This document shows positions 15,216 through 23,368 of a DNA stretch of 64,000 bases, piece after piece. The stretch's first letter is position 1. Every line of letters begins with the position of its first letter. The notes below the pieces were generated by a model, which was given only the letters and a program-made list of their open reading frames with translations, searched no databases and had not been told where the DNA came from. This stretch comes from Paraburkholderia sp. ZP32-5 (GTDB lineage Bacteria; Pseudomonadota; Gammaproteobacteria; Burkholderiales; Burkholderiaceae), in the NCBI RefSeq assembly GCF_021390495.1, contig NZ_JAJEJP010000002.1, positions 2,542,001-2,606,000 on the forward strand, given 5' to 3'. The position numbers and the translations under genes are program-made.

Positions 15216-16376
15216 ATGAAAAAGAGAACTCTCGCATTGATGACTTTCCCTGCTCTCGCAAGTTTTGCGAGCGTCGCTCACGCACAAAGCTCGGTTACGC
15301 TGTACGGCATTGTGAATGAGGGGATCAACTACATCAATAATCAGAGCGGCGGCTCAGTGGTCGGCCTCATCAAAGGGCAAACCAATGGCAGTCGCTGGGG
15401 TCTACGCGGTTCGGAAGATCTTGGCGGCGGTATGAAAGCCGTCTTTGATCTGGAAAACGGTTTCGATGGTTCTGCCGGCACGCTCTCGCAAGGCGGTCGT
15501 CTGTTCGGCCGCTCGGCCTACATGGGTCTGCAAACACCGTACGGCAGGCTCACGCTCGGTCGTCAGTACGACGCGATGCACGACGATGTCGGCGAACGTC
15601 TGTCCGCGACCGGCATATGGGCATGGGTCGGCAGCCACCAGGGCGACTTCGATAACCTGAACGCCAATTTCCGGATGGATAATTCGATCCGCTATATCTC
15701 GCCTACGTATGCAGGCGTGAAGCTCGATCTGTTATTCGCACCCGGCGGCGCACCCGGTAACTTCGCGACCAACCGTCGTTATCAGTTGGCGGCGACGTAC
15801 GATTCCGGCCCGATTCTCGGCGCAATCGCGTACGAGAATATCAACAACCCCGCGGTTTCGGTTTACGACAGTGCTGCCGCACCGGGCACGTCGGCATTCT
15901 CGTCACCCGGCAAGTCGCCGTCGTTCAGCGGCTTCCTGTCCGCGGCCAATCAGGCCATTTTTGCGGCAGGTATCGGCTACAAGTTCGGCACCGGTGGTCA
16001 GGTCAGCTTCGTGTACACGCGAACCATCTTCGGCGACATGCTGCCAACGAAGACGACACCGAATACCGGAACGGCGACGCTCAGCAGCTACGAAGGCAAC
16101 ATTCGCTATCGCGTGATGCCGACGCTGCTGCTTGCGGCCGCGTATGACTACACGACAGTGCGTGCGCCGGGCAGAGCCGCGCACTATCAGCAGGTCAACG
16201 CCGGACCGGATTACTTCCTTTCCAAGCGAACCGATATTCAGCTGAGCGGCATCTGGCAACTCGCCTCGGGTATCGATTCGACTGGCAAGCCCGCGGTCGG
16301 AACGATCGGTTCGCTCGGCGCCTCGACGACGCCTACGCAGGTTGCAGTCAAACTCCTTCTCCGGCATCGCTTCTAA
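15216..16376 (+). CDS. Gram-negative porin
   Basis: This 386-residue porin has a signal peptide 'MKKRTLALMTFPALASFASVAHA', mature start 'QSSVTLYGIVNEG', 'RGSEDLGGGMKAVFDLENGF', and terminal 'LLLRHRF'. A GGAGAC ribosome site precedes ATG 15216. It lies between the ABC/cupin operon and the alcohol dehydrogenase operon and probably supplies the outer-membrane route for the same substrate. A terminator follows. Confidence 0.92.
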   Translation: MKKRTLALMTFPALASFASVAHAQSSVTLYGIVNEGINYINNQSGGSVVGLIKGQTNGSRWGLRGSEDLGGGMKAVFDLENGFDGSAGTLSQGGRLFGRSAYMGLQTPYGRLTLGRQYDAMHDDVGERLSATGIWAWVGSHQGDFDNLNANFRMDNSIRYISPTYAGVKLDLLFAPGGAPGNFATNRRYQLAATYDSGPILGAIAYENINNPAVSVYDSAAAPGTSAFSSPGKSPSFSGFLSAANQAIFAAGIGYKFGTGGQVSFVYTRTIFGDMLPTKTTPNTGTATLSSYEGNIRYRVMPTLLLAAAYDYTTVRAPGRAAHYQQVNAGPDYFLSKRTDIQLSGIWQLASGIDSTGKPAVGTIGSLGASTTPTQVAVKLLLRHRF

Positions 16377-16393
16377 AGCCAGTTGATGGATGG

Positions 16394-16427
16394 GCGAGGT
16401 TCTGTAGCACGGAACCTCGCGTTTCTT
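16394..16427 (+). terminator. Terminator after porin
   Basis: A 9-bp stem (GCGAGGTTC, 16394-16402, with 16412-16420) is followed by GTTTCTT. It separates the porin from the dehydrogenase operon. Confidence 0.75.
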
Positions 16428-16452
16428 CTGAAATTTCGCACGCGCACTACGT

Positions 16453-17583
16453 ATGAACGCCACGACCCAATCTATCCCACGCACTTTCAAGGCGGCTGTT
16501 GCTGTCGAACCGTCACGCACGGAAATTCAGACGTTCGAACGCCCGGCCATTACATCGTCCACCGGATTGCTTCGTGTTGCGATAACGGGCGTATGTGGCA
16601 GCGATGGCCCTTACTACAAGCAACTGCCGCAAAGCCGTGGGCCGTTGATCCTCGGGCATGAGACAGTCGGCCATATCGAGGAAGTCGGTGAGCTTGCCAG
16701 TGCGCGTTGGGGCCTCAAGGAAGGCGATTACGTCGCGCTCGAAGAATACGTTCCGTGCGGTCACTGCGAGTACTGCCTGTCGAACGAATTCCGCCTGTGC
16801 AATGCGACGGATTGGCGATTGAATGGTCTGCGTTACGGCGCAACCGGTTTGAAAACTGCGCCCTCGTTCTGGGGCGGCTTTAGTCAATACCAGTACCTGC
16901 AACTGAATACCGTATTTCACCGCGTGCCCTCGACTGTCGCGCCGAAACACGCAGCACTTGCGCTGCCGCTTGGCAACGGTATCGAATGGGCTTATTTACA
17001 GGGCGGCGCGGGTCCGGGCCAGGCCGTTGTCATTCAGGGACCTGGGCAACAAGGCTTGTCATGCGTCGTGGCGGCACGTGAAGCAGGCGCCGAGAAAATC
17101 ATCGTCACGGGGCTTTCGACGCACACCGACCGCGAACGTCTTGCGCTGGCCAAGCGACTCGGCGCGGATCACACGATCGAGGTCGATCAGGAAGACGTGC
17201 TCGAACGTGTCGCGGATCTCACGGGCGGCTCGATGGCCGACCTCGTGATCGATTGTGCGTCCGGTGGTCCAGCAACTGTTGTTTCGGCAATCCAGCTTGC
17301 ACGCAAGCGCGGAACGGTCGTGCTCGGCGGACAAAAGCGCGTGCCGATTCCCGAATTCAACAGCGACATGATCATCGCGCGCTTTCTCACGGTGAAGGGC
17401 ATGCGTGGTCACAGCTATCAGTCGGTCGAACTCGCGTTGCAGCTCATCGCCGCGAACCGCCACGACGTCACGCAGATGAGCACGCACACATTCGGTCTCG
17501 ATGAGACCGACCTCGCGCTGCGCACGTTGCAGGGCGACGGTGTCGACGGCGCGATTCACATGACGATCGATCCGTGGAAGTAA
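16453..17583 (+). CDS. Zinc-dependent alcohol dehydrogenase (MDR family)
   Basis: This 376-residue medium-chain dehydrogenase has the catalytic-zinc region 'GVCGSDGPYYK' and 'LGHETVGHIEEVG'. The structural-zinc cysteines lie in 'VPCGHCEYCLSNEFRLC', and the cofactor-binding part is 'QGPGQQGLSCVVAAREAGA'. It would oxidise an alcohol or reduce an aldehyde with NAD(P). No good ribosome site is visible before ATG 16453. The unknown 151-residue gene starts 3 bp after its stop and the MFS gene follows, so the three form an operon. Confidence 0.9.
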   Translation: MNATTQSIPRTFKAAVAVEPSRTEIQTFERPAITSSTGLLRVAITGVCGSDGPYYKQLPQSRGPLILGHETVGHIEEVGELASARWGLKEGDYVALEEYVPCGHCEYCLSNEFRLCNATDWRLNGLRYGATGLKTAPSFWGGFSQYQYLQLNTVFHRVPSTVAPKHAALALPLGNGIEWAYLQGGAGPGQAVVIQGPGQQGLSCVVAAREAGAEKIIVTGLSTHTDRERLALAKRLGADHTIEVDQEDVLERVADLTGGSMADLVIDCASGGPATVVSAIQLARKRGTVVLGGQKRVPIPEFNSDMIIARFLTVKGMRGHSYQSVELALQLIAANRHDVTQMSTHTFGLDETDLALRTLQGDGVDGAIHMTIDPWK

Positions 17584-17586
17584 GCC

Positions 17587-18042
17587 ATGCCTGACTACCC
17601 GACTCCATCCGAAGTGCGTTACAGGATCAAGACGCCGAATTCTTCGCCTCGTCGCATTCGTGTGATCGCGTTGACGGATAACGATCCCGAAGTTGCAAGC
17701 TGCCGTACGTATGCCGATGTCGAATTTGCAATGGCGAGCGATTTCGCCATGCTTTGGAAAGACTCCAATGCAAACGAGAGTCTCGATTCCGATGCGTTGA
17801 ACAAGTGGCTCGGCACGCCCGATACCGTCGTGATTTCTGGCCGTGATGGTGACGACGCTCGCGCGATTGCCGTCGCGGCAAAAACGTATCGGATGAATGG
17901 CGTCACCGTATCCGTCGTGATCAGCCCTTCCGACCGCGAAACGAACAGCACGGCCGATACGTTGCGTCCGTACAGCACGATGATGGTTCTTCCGAAGAAG
18001 GACGGTTACCTCGGCGATCTGCTTTCTGCACTCGGCGCGTAG
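17587..18042 (+). CDS. Hypothetical protein, 151 residues
   Basis: I do not recognise this protein. It is soluble, with no signal peptide or membrane segment. Predicted strand-helix alternation is visible around 'PDTVVISGRDGDDARAIAVA' and 'VTVSVVISPSD', which suggests a small Rossmann-like or flavodoxin-like fold. No catalytic motif stands out. It is tightly placed between the alcohol dehydrogenase (3-bp gap) and the MFS gene (13-bp gap), and its codon use matches its neighbours, so it is a real gene in that operon. A role as an accessory subunit or sensor is only a guess. Confidence 0.8.
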   Translation: MPDYPTPSEVRYRIKTPNSSPRRIRVIALTDNDPEVASCRTYADVEFAMASDFAMLWKDSNANESLDSDALNKWLGTPDTVVISGRDGDDARAIAVAAKTYRMNGVTVSVVISPSDRETNSTADTLRPYSTMMVLPKKDGYLGDLLSALGA

Positions 18043-18055
18043 CAAGGAGACTATT

Positions 18056-19309
18056 TTGAAGCGCGACATCAATCGATGGTGGACGGTATTCGGCGGCGCG
18101 GTCTGTGTTTCCGTCGGCGCCGGTGTGTTGTCGGCATTTATGTTCGGGATGTTTATCAAGGCGATCGCCGCGGAGAATCACTGGAGCCGCGCGCAGGTTT
18201 CGCTCGGCTTGACCGTCTTCGAATTTTCGATGGGACCGGGCACCATTCTTCTCGGCTCGCTCATCGACAAAATGGGTGTGCGACGCCCTACGCTGCTATT
18301 TCTGATTCTGTTCGCCGCATCCACGGCGCTCGTGGGCGTGTTGCCGGCGTCGCCATTTATATTCGCGCTGGCATTCGTGGCGGTCGGTCTGTTCGCGCCC
18401 AGCACGAACGCATTGCCTTATGCGAAGGTAATCTGTGCCCGCTTCGATCGCCAGCGAGGCCTGGCGTTGGGGTTGATGGTCGGCGGTACGGCAGTGGGCG
18501 CGATGTTCATGCCGCACTATGCGGGTTACCTGCTGAAGCACTTCGGCTGGCGTGCCGGTTATTTCGGAGTCGCCGCGTTGATGGCAACGTTTTCCGTTCC
18601 CGCGCTCTACTTCCTCGTCAAAATGCCACCAGGCGTCGATGAAGAACTGGTGCGCAAAGCGCGTGAGGCGAAACGCGAACTGCCGTCGCTGTGGTCGCTA
18701 TTCCTCGGCGATCAGACATTCCGTCTGCTGGGCCTTTCGATCTTCTGTGTGTCCGGCGTGCTGCTCGCCTTGCTTTCGCAGCTCGTGCCGATGATGACCG
18801 ATCGCGGCGAAACGGTATCGGCCGCGGCAACGATGCTGTCGATTGCAGGCTTAACCTCGGCGCTCGGCCGTCTGTTCGCTGGCTGGTTGATGGATCGCGT
18901 TCATGCACCCTATTGCGCAGCGATGTCGTTCTCGCTGACGCTCGTTGGCGTGCTGATTCTCGCAACAGGCGCAACCGGTTACACAGCAATGATCGCCGCC
19001 GCGCTGATCGGCGTTTCAATCGGCGCGGAAGCAGACATCATTACGTTCATCGTAAGCCGCTACTTTGACCTGCGCCTGTTTGGGCGAGTGAGTGGTGCGA
19101 TGTGGATGGCGTGGGGATGGGGGGCCGGCATCATGATCTTCGCATCTGGCCTATCGTTCGACCTCACGCACTCTTACAGGACCGCCCTCTGGACATTCTC
19201 CGGCTTTGTTTCGATCGCCGTCATCTCGATCATGCGACTCGGGCCATACGTTTATCCGGAACAACGTGATCCCAAGCGCACCACACTCGAGGCGAGCGCA
19301 TCGGCGTGA
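18056..19309 (+). CDS. MFS transporter (OFA/monocarboxylate-like)
   Basis: This 417-residue protein has about twelve hydrophobic helices. The early segment 'VFGGAVCVSVGAGVLSAFMF' and 'SLIDKMGVRRPTLLF' (loop 2-3 motif) are typical of the OFA/monocarboxylate branch of the major facilitator family. The start is TTG 18056 behind a strong AAGGAGA site. It probably exports or imports an organic acid linked to the upstream dehydrogenase. It is convergent with the first DUF4148 gene. Confidence 0.88.
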   Translation: MKRDINRWWTVFGGAVCVSVGAGVLSAFMFGMFIKAIAAENHWSRAQVSLGLTVFEFSMGPGTILLGSLIDKMGVRRPTLLFLILFAASTALVGVLPASPFIFALAFVAVGLFAPSTNALPYAKVICARFDRQRGLALGLMVGGTAVGAMFMPHYAGYLLKHFGWRAGYFGVAALMATFSVPALYFLVKMPPGVDEELVRKAREAKRELPSLWSLFLGDQTFRLLGLSIFCVSGVLLALLSQLVPMMTDRGETVSAAATMLSIAGLTSALGRLFAGWLMDRVHAPYCAAMSFSLTLVGVLILATGATGYTAMIAAALIGVSIGAEADIITFIVSRYFDLRLFGRVSGAMWMAWGWGAGIMIFASGLSFDLTHSYRTALWTFSGFVSIAVISIMRLGPYVYPEQRDPKRTTLEASASA

Positions 19310-19374
19310 TTCGTGTCACAGCCTTCCCACTGTCGAAACAATAGCCGTCTACTTGTACGCAGGTCAGTTCTGAA

Positions 19375-19402
19375 GCGGCTTCGCCTGCGCGAGGCCGCCT
19401 TT
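19375..19402 (+). terminator. Possible terminator between MFS and DUF4148 genes
   Basis: A 10-bp stem with one mismatch (19375-19384 with 19389-19398) is followed by CTTT. It lies between convergent genes. Confidence 0.45.
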
Positions 19403-19655
19403 AATGACCTGATTGCGTGGTGCCTCGCGCATCGGAACCGTAGGACGTTGCTACGTTCTTGCGCTGCTGGAGAACTGCCTGTGCTTGCTCCAGGTTCTCC
19501 GGATAGCTGTCATCAGCAACACCGGGGTTGTAGCCCGCCGCTTCCAGCTGTTCCAGTTCCGCAATCACCTGCGCCCGCGTGACGGGCTCAGCCGCATTCG
19601 ACAACATCGGAACAAGAATGACAGCAGCGCAAACAGCATTGATCAGGAGTTTCAT
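19401..19655 (-). CDS. Secreted DUF4148 protein (copy 1)
   Basis: This 84-residue protein has a signal peptide ending at 'SNAAEPVTRAQ' and the DUF4148 core 'AQVIAELEQLEAAGYNPGVADDSYPENLEQAQ'. These small periplasmic proteins are widespread in Burkholderiales and have no known function. A very similar gene lies at 21109. The putative operator at 19801 lies about 145 bp upstream. Confidence 0.88.
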   Translation of the reverse strand: MKLLINAVCAAVILVPMLSNAAEPVTRAQVIAELEQLEAAGYNPGVADDSYPENLEQAQAVLQQRKNVATSYGSDARGTTQSGH

Positions 19656-20001
19656 GGTCTTACCTCTTGGTTGTGAATATTGGATTTGTCAAATCAGTAT
19701 ACACCCATTTACAAGACAGATTGGGGAAACCACTAATTTACACATTACAAGAACCATAGCCCTCAAATTGGAACGCGCCAATTCTGAATTCGAGTAGGGA
19801 GTTCCAAATGTCGGAACGGAGAACTTGAGTAGAAATTGCAGTGCTTCGCTCGATGCGCGGATGCGTGAAGTACGCCGAATTCATCGAGTGCGCTGATTAA
19901 ACACGGCACACGATCGGGCACGACGTACGTGCATCACACGAGAAGACAGATCTCTGAACGAGGTTGCTTTCGGGACTTTTTATTTCAAGAATGGAGACAG
20001 G
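19656..20001. other. Divergent promoter region between DUF4148 and SBP 2
   Basis: No gene is visible in these 346 bp. The region holds operator site 6 at 19801-19817 and an AT-rich half near 19680-19760. Confidence 0.55.
19801..19817. promoter_or_regulatory. 17-bp inverted repeat, putative operator (site 6)
   Basis: GTTCC-aaatgtc-GGAAC has perfect 5-bp arms. It sits between the divergent DUF4148 gene (start 19655) and the second binding-protein gene (start 20002). Confidence 0.62.
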
Positions 20002-21060
20002 ATGATTACCCGACGTACCATATTGAAAGCCGGTTTTGGACTCGCATCGAGTGCGGCATTCGTGCCATTGCATGCCAGATCGGCCGAGGAAAATTCGCCA
20101 AATCTTGCACTGGCGACCTATGCCGGAACGGATCGCGCAGCCCGGATTCTCGCAGCGGCAAAAAAAGAAGGGCAAGTCAATTTCTACACGACGATCGCAA
20201 AGTCGGACCTCGAACCATTGCTCAAACCATTCGAGAAAAAGTATGGCGTCAAGGTCAATACATGGCGCGCAGGGGATGAGCAAGTTGTGCAACGTGCCGT
20301 TTCAGAAGCGCGAGCCGGCCGCTATATGCCCGACAACGTACATGTCGGTTCTTCATTCCTCGATAATCTGCGGCAAGAGAACCTGTTGCAGCCTGTCATA
20401 TCGCCGATGTTTGCAGACCTGATTTCAGGATCGGTGCCGGACCATCACATGTGGGCATCGACACTGCTGTCTGTCTGGGTTCAGTCTTACAACACGAATA
20501 CCATCAAGAAAGAAGATTTGCCTTCTTCCTTTGCCGATCTACTACTGCCGAAATGGAAAGGCAAGCTCGGTATCGAGTCTAAGAGTTCCGACTGGTTTGC
20601 AACTGTTTGCCAGCAGATGGGCAACGAAAAAGGCATCGCCTTCTTCAAGGAATTGATTGCCACGAATGGCGTATCCGTTCGCAACGGCAACTCCCTACTG
20701 AACAATATGGTTGCCTCAGGCGAAGTGCCGCTTGCACTCGAGACATACAACTACATGCCGATGCAGGCAAAGCGCAACAACGCTCCTATCGACTGGTTCC
20801 TGTTGCAGCCAGCGGTGGCGCGAGCGAATGGCATTGCCCTGTTCAAACACGCACCCCATCCTGCCGCGGGTATGTTGCTCTACGACTACATGCTCTCAAT
20901 CGACGCGCAAAAAATTCTCGCGAGCATGGACTATGTGCCGACGCACCGGAATATCCCGTCACCTTTCCAGAACAGCCAGATAACGCCTGTCGATCCCGCG
21001 ATGTCAGCGGCTGATCGCAATAAATGGAACGACCTCTTTAACCACCTGTTTCTGGCTTAA
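20002..21060 (+). CDS. Extracellular solute-binding protein, Fe(III)/family-1 type (SBP 2)
   Basis: This 352-residue paralogue of the binding protein at 13850 shares the segments 'YNTN-I/LVKK-DLP', 'PKWKGKLGIE', 'GVSVRNGNSLLNNMVASGEVP' and 'APIDWF'. The N terminus 'MITRRTILKAGFGLASSAAF' looks like a twin-arginine signal. No permease or ATPase is next to it, so it probably shares the importer at 8427-11298 and widens its substrate range. GGAGACAGG precedes the ATG. A putative operator lies 185 bp upstream. Confidence 0.87.
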   Translation: MITRRTILKAGFGLASSAAFVPLHARSAEENSPNLALATYAGTDRAARILAAAKKEGQVNFYTTIAKSDLEPLLKPFEKKYGVKVNTWRAGDEQVVQRAVSEARAGRYMPDNVHVGSSFLDNLRQENLLQPVISPMFADLISGSVPDHHMWASTLLSVWVQSYNTNTIKKEDLPSSFADLLLPKWKGKLGIESKSSDWFATVCQQMGNEKGIAFFKELIATNGVSVRNGNSLLNNMVASGEVPLALETYNYMPMQAKRNNAPIDWFLLQPAVARANGIALFKHAPHPAAGMLLYDYMLSIDAQKILASMDYVPTHRNIPSPFQNSQITPVDPAMSAADRNKWNDLFNHLFLA

Positions 21061-21080
21061 AGCTCACGTTGCGGCAATGA

Positions 21081-21109
21081 AAAGCTGCCCTGGTTCAGGG
21101 CAGCTTTTT
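21081..21109. terminator. Bidirectional terminator
   Basis: A 12-bp perfect stem (21081-21092 with 21096-21107) with GTT loop and T run ends the binding-protein gene and, on the other strand, the second DUF4148 gene. Confidence 0.9.
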
Positions 21110-21381
21110 CACTTTTCACCGGCTTGCGTGATGCTGCCGGATTGCGATGCGCCGTTGATGTCCGAACCGTACGCGGTATTAGCTGCGTTCTGTTGCGCGA
21201 CGATAGCCTGTGCGTGCTTCAGGTTCCGCGGGTAGTCGCTTTCATCGGCCGGGTTGTAGCCTGCGTTTTCCAATTGAATCAATTCCGCGCGGACCTGCGC
21301 GTGCGTAAGCGGCTGAGCAGCATGCGACAGCACCGGAGCGACAAGAGCAACTGCAAGGGCGATATTGATGAGCGATTTCAT
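21109..21381 (-). CDS. Secreted DUF4148 protein (copy 2)
   Basis: This 90-residue protein has signal peptide 'MKSLINIALAVALVAPVLSHA' and DUF4148 core 'AQVRAELIQLENAGYNP...SDYPRNLKHAQAIVAQQ'. It shares most core positions with the copy at 19401. The start 21381 is preferred over the longer frame because it begins the signal peptide. Operator site 7 lies 100 bp upstream. Confidence 0.88.
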   Translation of the reverse strand: MKSLINIALAVALVAPVLSHAAQPLTHAQVRAELIQLENAGYNPADESDYPRNLKHAQAIVAQQNAANTAYGSDINGASQSGSITQAGEK

Positions 21382-21481
21382 ATGAGCTTCTGTAGTGGTT
21401 CGTGGGCGGCGCACCGAGGCAACCCATGGAAAGCATTATACGGGTTTTTACCTACTTTGTCGTTACTTATAAAAGAAAGTT

Positions 21482-21498
21482 GTTCCTATATGAGGAAC
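21482..21498. promoter_or_regulatory. 17-bp inverted repeat, putative operator (site 7)
   Basis: GTTCC-tatatga-GGAAC has perfect arms and lies 100 bp upstream of the second DUF4148 start on the minus strand. Confidence 0.62.
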
Positions 21499-21561
21499 GA
21501 ATTCCAAGACCTGTTGCACGGGTTGCGATAACCGAGATCAATCTCAAGTCTGCACGCCACG

Positions 21562-21593
21562 CAAAAAAGCCCTGCCAGAAGTGGTCAGGGCTT
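21562..21593 (-). terminator. Terminator after chemotaxis receptor gene
   Basis: The stem AAGCCCTG/CAGGGCTT (21567-21574 with 21586-21593) reads on the minus strand into six T residues. Confidence 0.8.
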
Positions 21594-21697
21594 CATCCAG
21601 AGCGGTCGCCGCCGTCGCTTTCTACCAAACAGGCGGTGCAACGGTGGTGCCTGGAGCGCCGGAATACAGCGTCCAGTGTCTCGCTATGTTTGACGTC

Positions 21698-23368
21698 TTA
21701 CGCAAATTGCGCAGTGGTGGAACCAGATATCGGACCCTTCGCAATTGGGTTCTGCGAAGAGGTGTACCGTTCACTCACATGCAAGGTATCGCCGCCAGCG
21801 AGCGACGCACCATCGCTCGCATCGAGCCTGAAATTCGCCACCAGTTGCTGTAGCAATGCGGACTGCTCGCGCACGTTCTGAGCCGCCGCCGATGCCTGTT
21901 CGACCAGCGCCGCGTTGTGCTGCGTAACCTCGTCGATCTGGACGATTGCCTGGTTTACCTGAACGATGCCGGTGTGCTGCTCGTCGGAAGCAGCGGCGAT
22001 TTCGCCCATCAATGCAGTTACGCGCCGCACCGCGTGCACGACTTCTCCGATCGTGCCACCCGCTTCACCCACTTGCCGCGACCCGGTATCCACGCGTCCG
22101 ACGGATTGCCCGATCAGCTCCTTGATTTCCCGAGCCGCGCTCGCGCTGCGCTGTGCGAGGCTGCGCACCTCCGAGGCAACCACCGCGAATCCGCGCCCCT
22201 GCTCGCCCGCGCGCGCGGCCTCTACCGCAGCGTTCAGCGCCAGAATGTTGGTTTGAAAAGCGATGCCGTCGATCACGCCGATGATCTGCTCGACACGCTC
22301 CGAGCTGCTGGCGATGCCCTCCATCGTTGTTACGACGTCGCGCATCACGTCGCCGCCGCGCTGAGCGATATCCGCAGCGCTGTTCGCGAGCGTGTTGCCT
22401 TGCCGCGCGTTTTCGGCGTTCTGCTTCACGGTTGCGGTCAATTGCTCCATGCTCGCGGCCGTCTCTTCGAGCGAGGCCGCCTGCTCCTCGGTGCGCTGGC
22501 TGAGATCCGTGTTGCCCATCGCGATTTGCGCAGCGCCCGTCGCGACGCTCTCGCTACTCGCGCGCACCTGCGTCACGATATCGACGAGCCGTTCATTCAT
22601 GTGCCGCAATGCGCCCAGCAATTGACTGAGTTCGTCCCTGCCGCGAACTTCGATATGGGAAGTCAGGTCGCCGCGTGCAACCGTCGCGGCGATGGTGACG
22701 GCCCGATCGATGGGCACGGTGATCGAACGCGTAATCGCGTAGGCGACCGCGATGCTCAGCACAATCGCCACCACGATCGCCGCTATCGCCAGTCGCAGTG
22801 CAAAGCGATACTCGTCGTTAGCTCGCGCGCTCGCCTGTGTTGCACCTTTACGGTTGAACTCCACGTGAGCGTCGACATTGTGGGCATACTCGCGATAGTC
22901 ACGCGACGATTCAGCGGCCAGCGTGCGCACGGCGGCGAAATCGCTGTCGCCGGCCGTGGCGAGTTTCACCAGCTTGTCGTCGATCTTCTGATACTCGGCC
23001 CAGCCCGCGCGATCATGTTCTAGGAGTTCGCGTTCGGCGGGCGAATCGATCAGCTTGTCGTAGTCCGCGAATGCGCGGGTTATCTTCGACAACGCGTGGT
23101 TGCGCTCGCTAACCGCGTCCTGCTTGCCTTGCGGATTAACCTCCAGCACCACGCGCAGCGTCGCACGGCGCGCCGAATCCGTCGCCGAGCGCAGATCGCC
23201 CAGCACCTGGACACCCGGCAACCAGTTTCGCGCGAGATCCTGCGTACCCGCCTCGATTCGCGACGCCTGATACAACGCGATGGCGCAGGTCGCGCACAGC
23301 ACGATCAACACAACGGCAAAACCCGTCAATAGTCGGGCGCCGACTTTCAGATTGCCTAGCGCAAGCAT
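21698..23368 (-). CDS. Methyl-accepting chemotaxis protein
   Basis: This 556-residue receptor has an N-terminal membrane helix ('[21 protein letters not shown]') and a periplasmic four-helix-bundle sensor of about 150 residues. A second membrane helix ('[20 protein letters not shown]') and a HAMP domain follow. The cytoplasmic signalling hairpin has the conserved tip '[31 protein letters not shown]'. It lies in the inner membrane and signals to CheA/CheW. Its ligand may be a substrate of the surrounding modules. The ribosome site before 23368 is weak. Confidence 0.92.
   Translation of the reverse strand: MLALGNLKVGARLLTGFAVVLIVLCATCAIALYQASRIEAGTQDLARNWLPGVQVLGDLRSATDSARRATLRVVLEVNPQGKQDAVSERNHALSKITRAFADYDKLIDSPAERELLEHDRAGWAEYQKIDDKLVKLATAGDSDFAAVRTLAAESSRDYREYAHNVDAHVEFNRKGATQASARANDEYRFALRLAIAAIVVAIVLSIAVAYAITRSITVPIDRAVTIAATVARGDLTSHIEVRGRDELSQLLGALRHMNERLVDIVTQVRASSESVATGAAQIAMGNTDLSQRTEEQAASLEETAASMEQLTATVKQNAENARQGNTLANSAADIAQRGGDVMRDVVTTMEGIASSSERVEQIIGVIDGIAFQTNILALNAAVEAARAGEQGRGFAVVASEVRSLAQRSASAAREIKELIGQSVGRVDTGSRQVGEAGGTIGEVVHAVRRVTALMGEIAAASDEQHTGIVQVNQAIVQIDEVTQHNAALVEQASAAAQNVREQSALLQQLVANFRLDASDGASLAGGDTLHVSERYTSSQNPIAKGPISGSTTAQFA

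Larger units (their letters stand above)
21382..21697. other. Intergenic region between DUF4148 and chemotaxis gene
   Basis: These 316 bp hold operator site 7 (21482-21498) and the chemotaxis-gene terminator (21562-21593). No coding sequence is supported. Confidence 0.55.

Noticed and set aside
21402..21881. A 159-codon plus-strand frame between DUF4148 and the chemotaxis gene
   Set aside because: It spans an operator and a terminator and then overlaps the end of the chemotaxis gene; no ribosome site or family match is visible.
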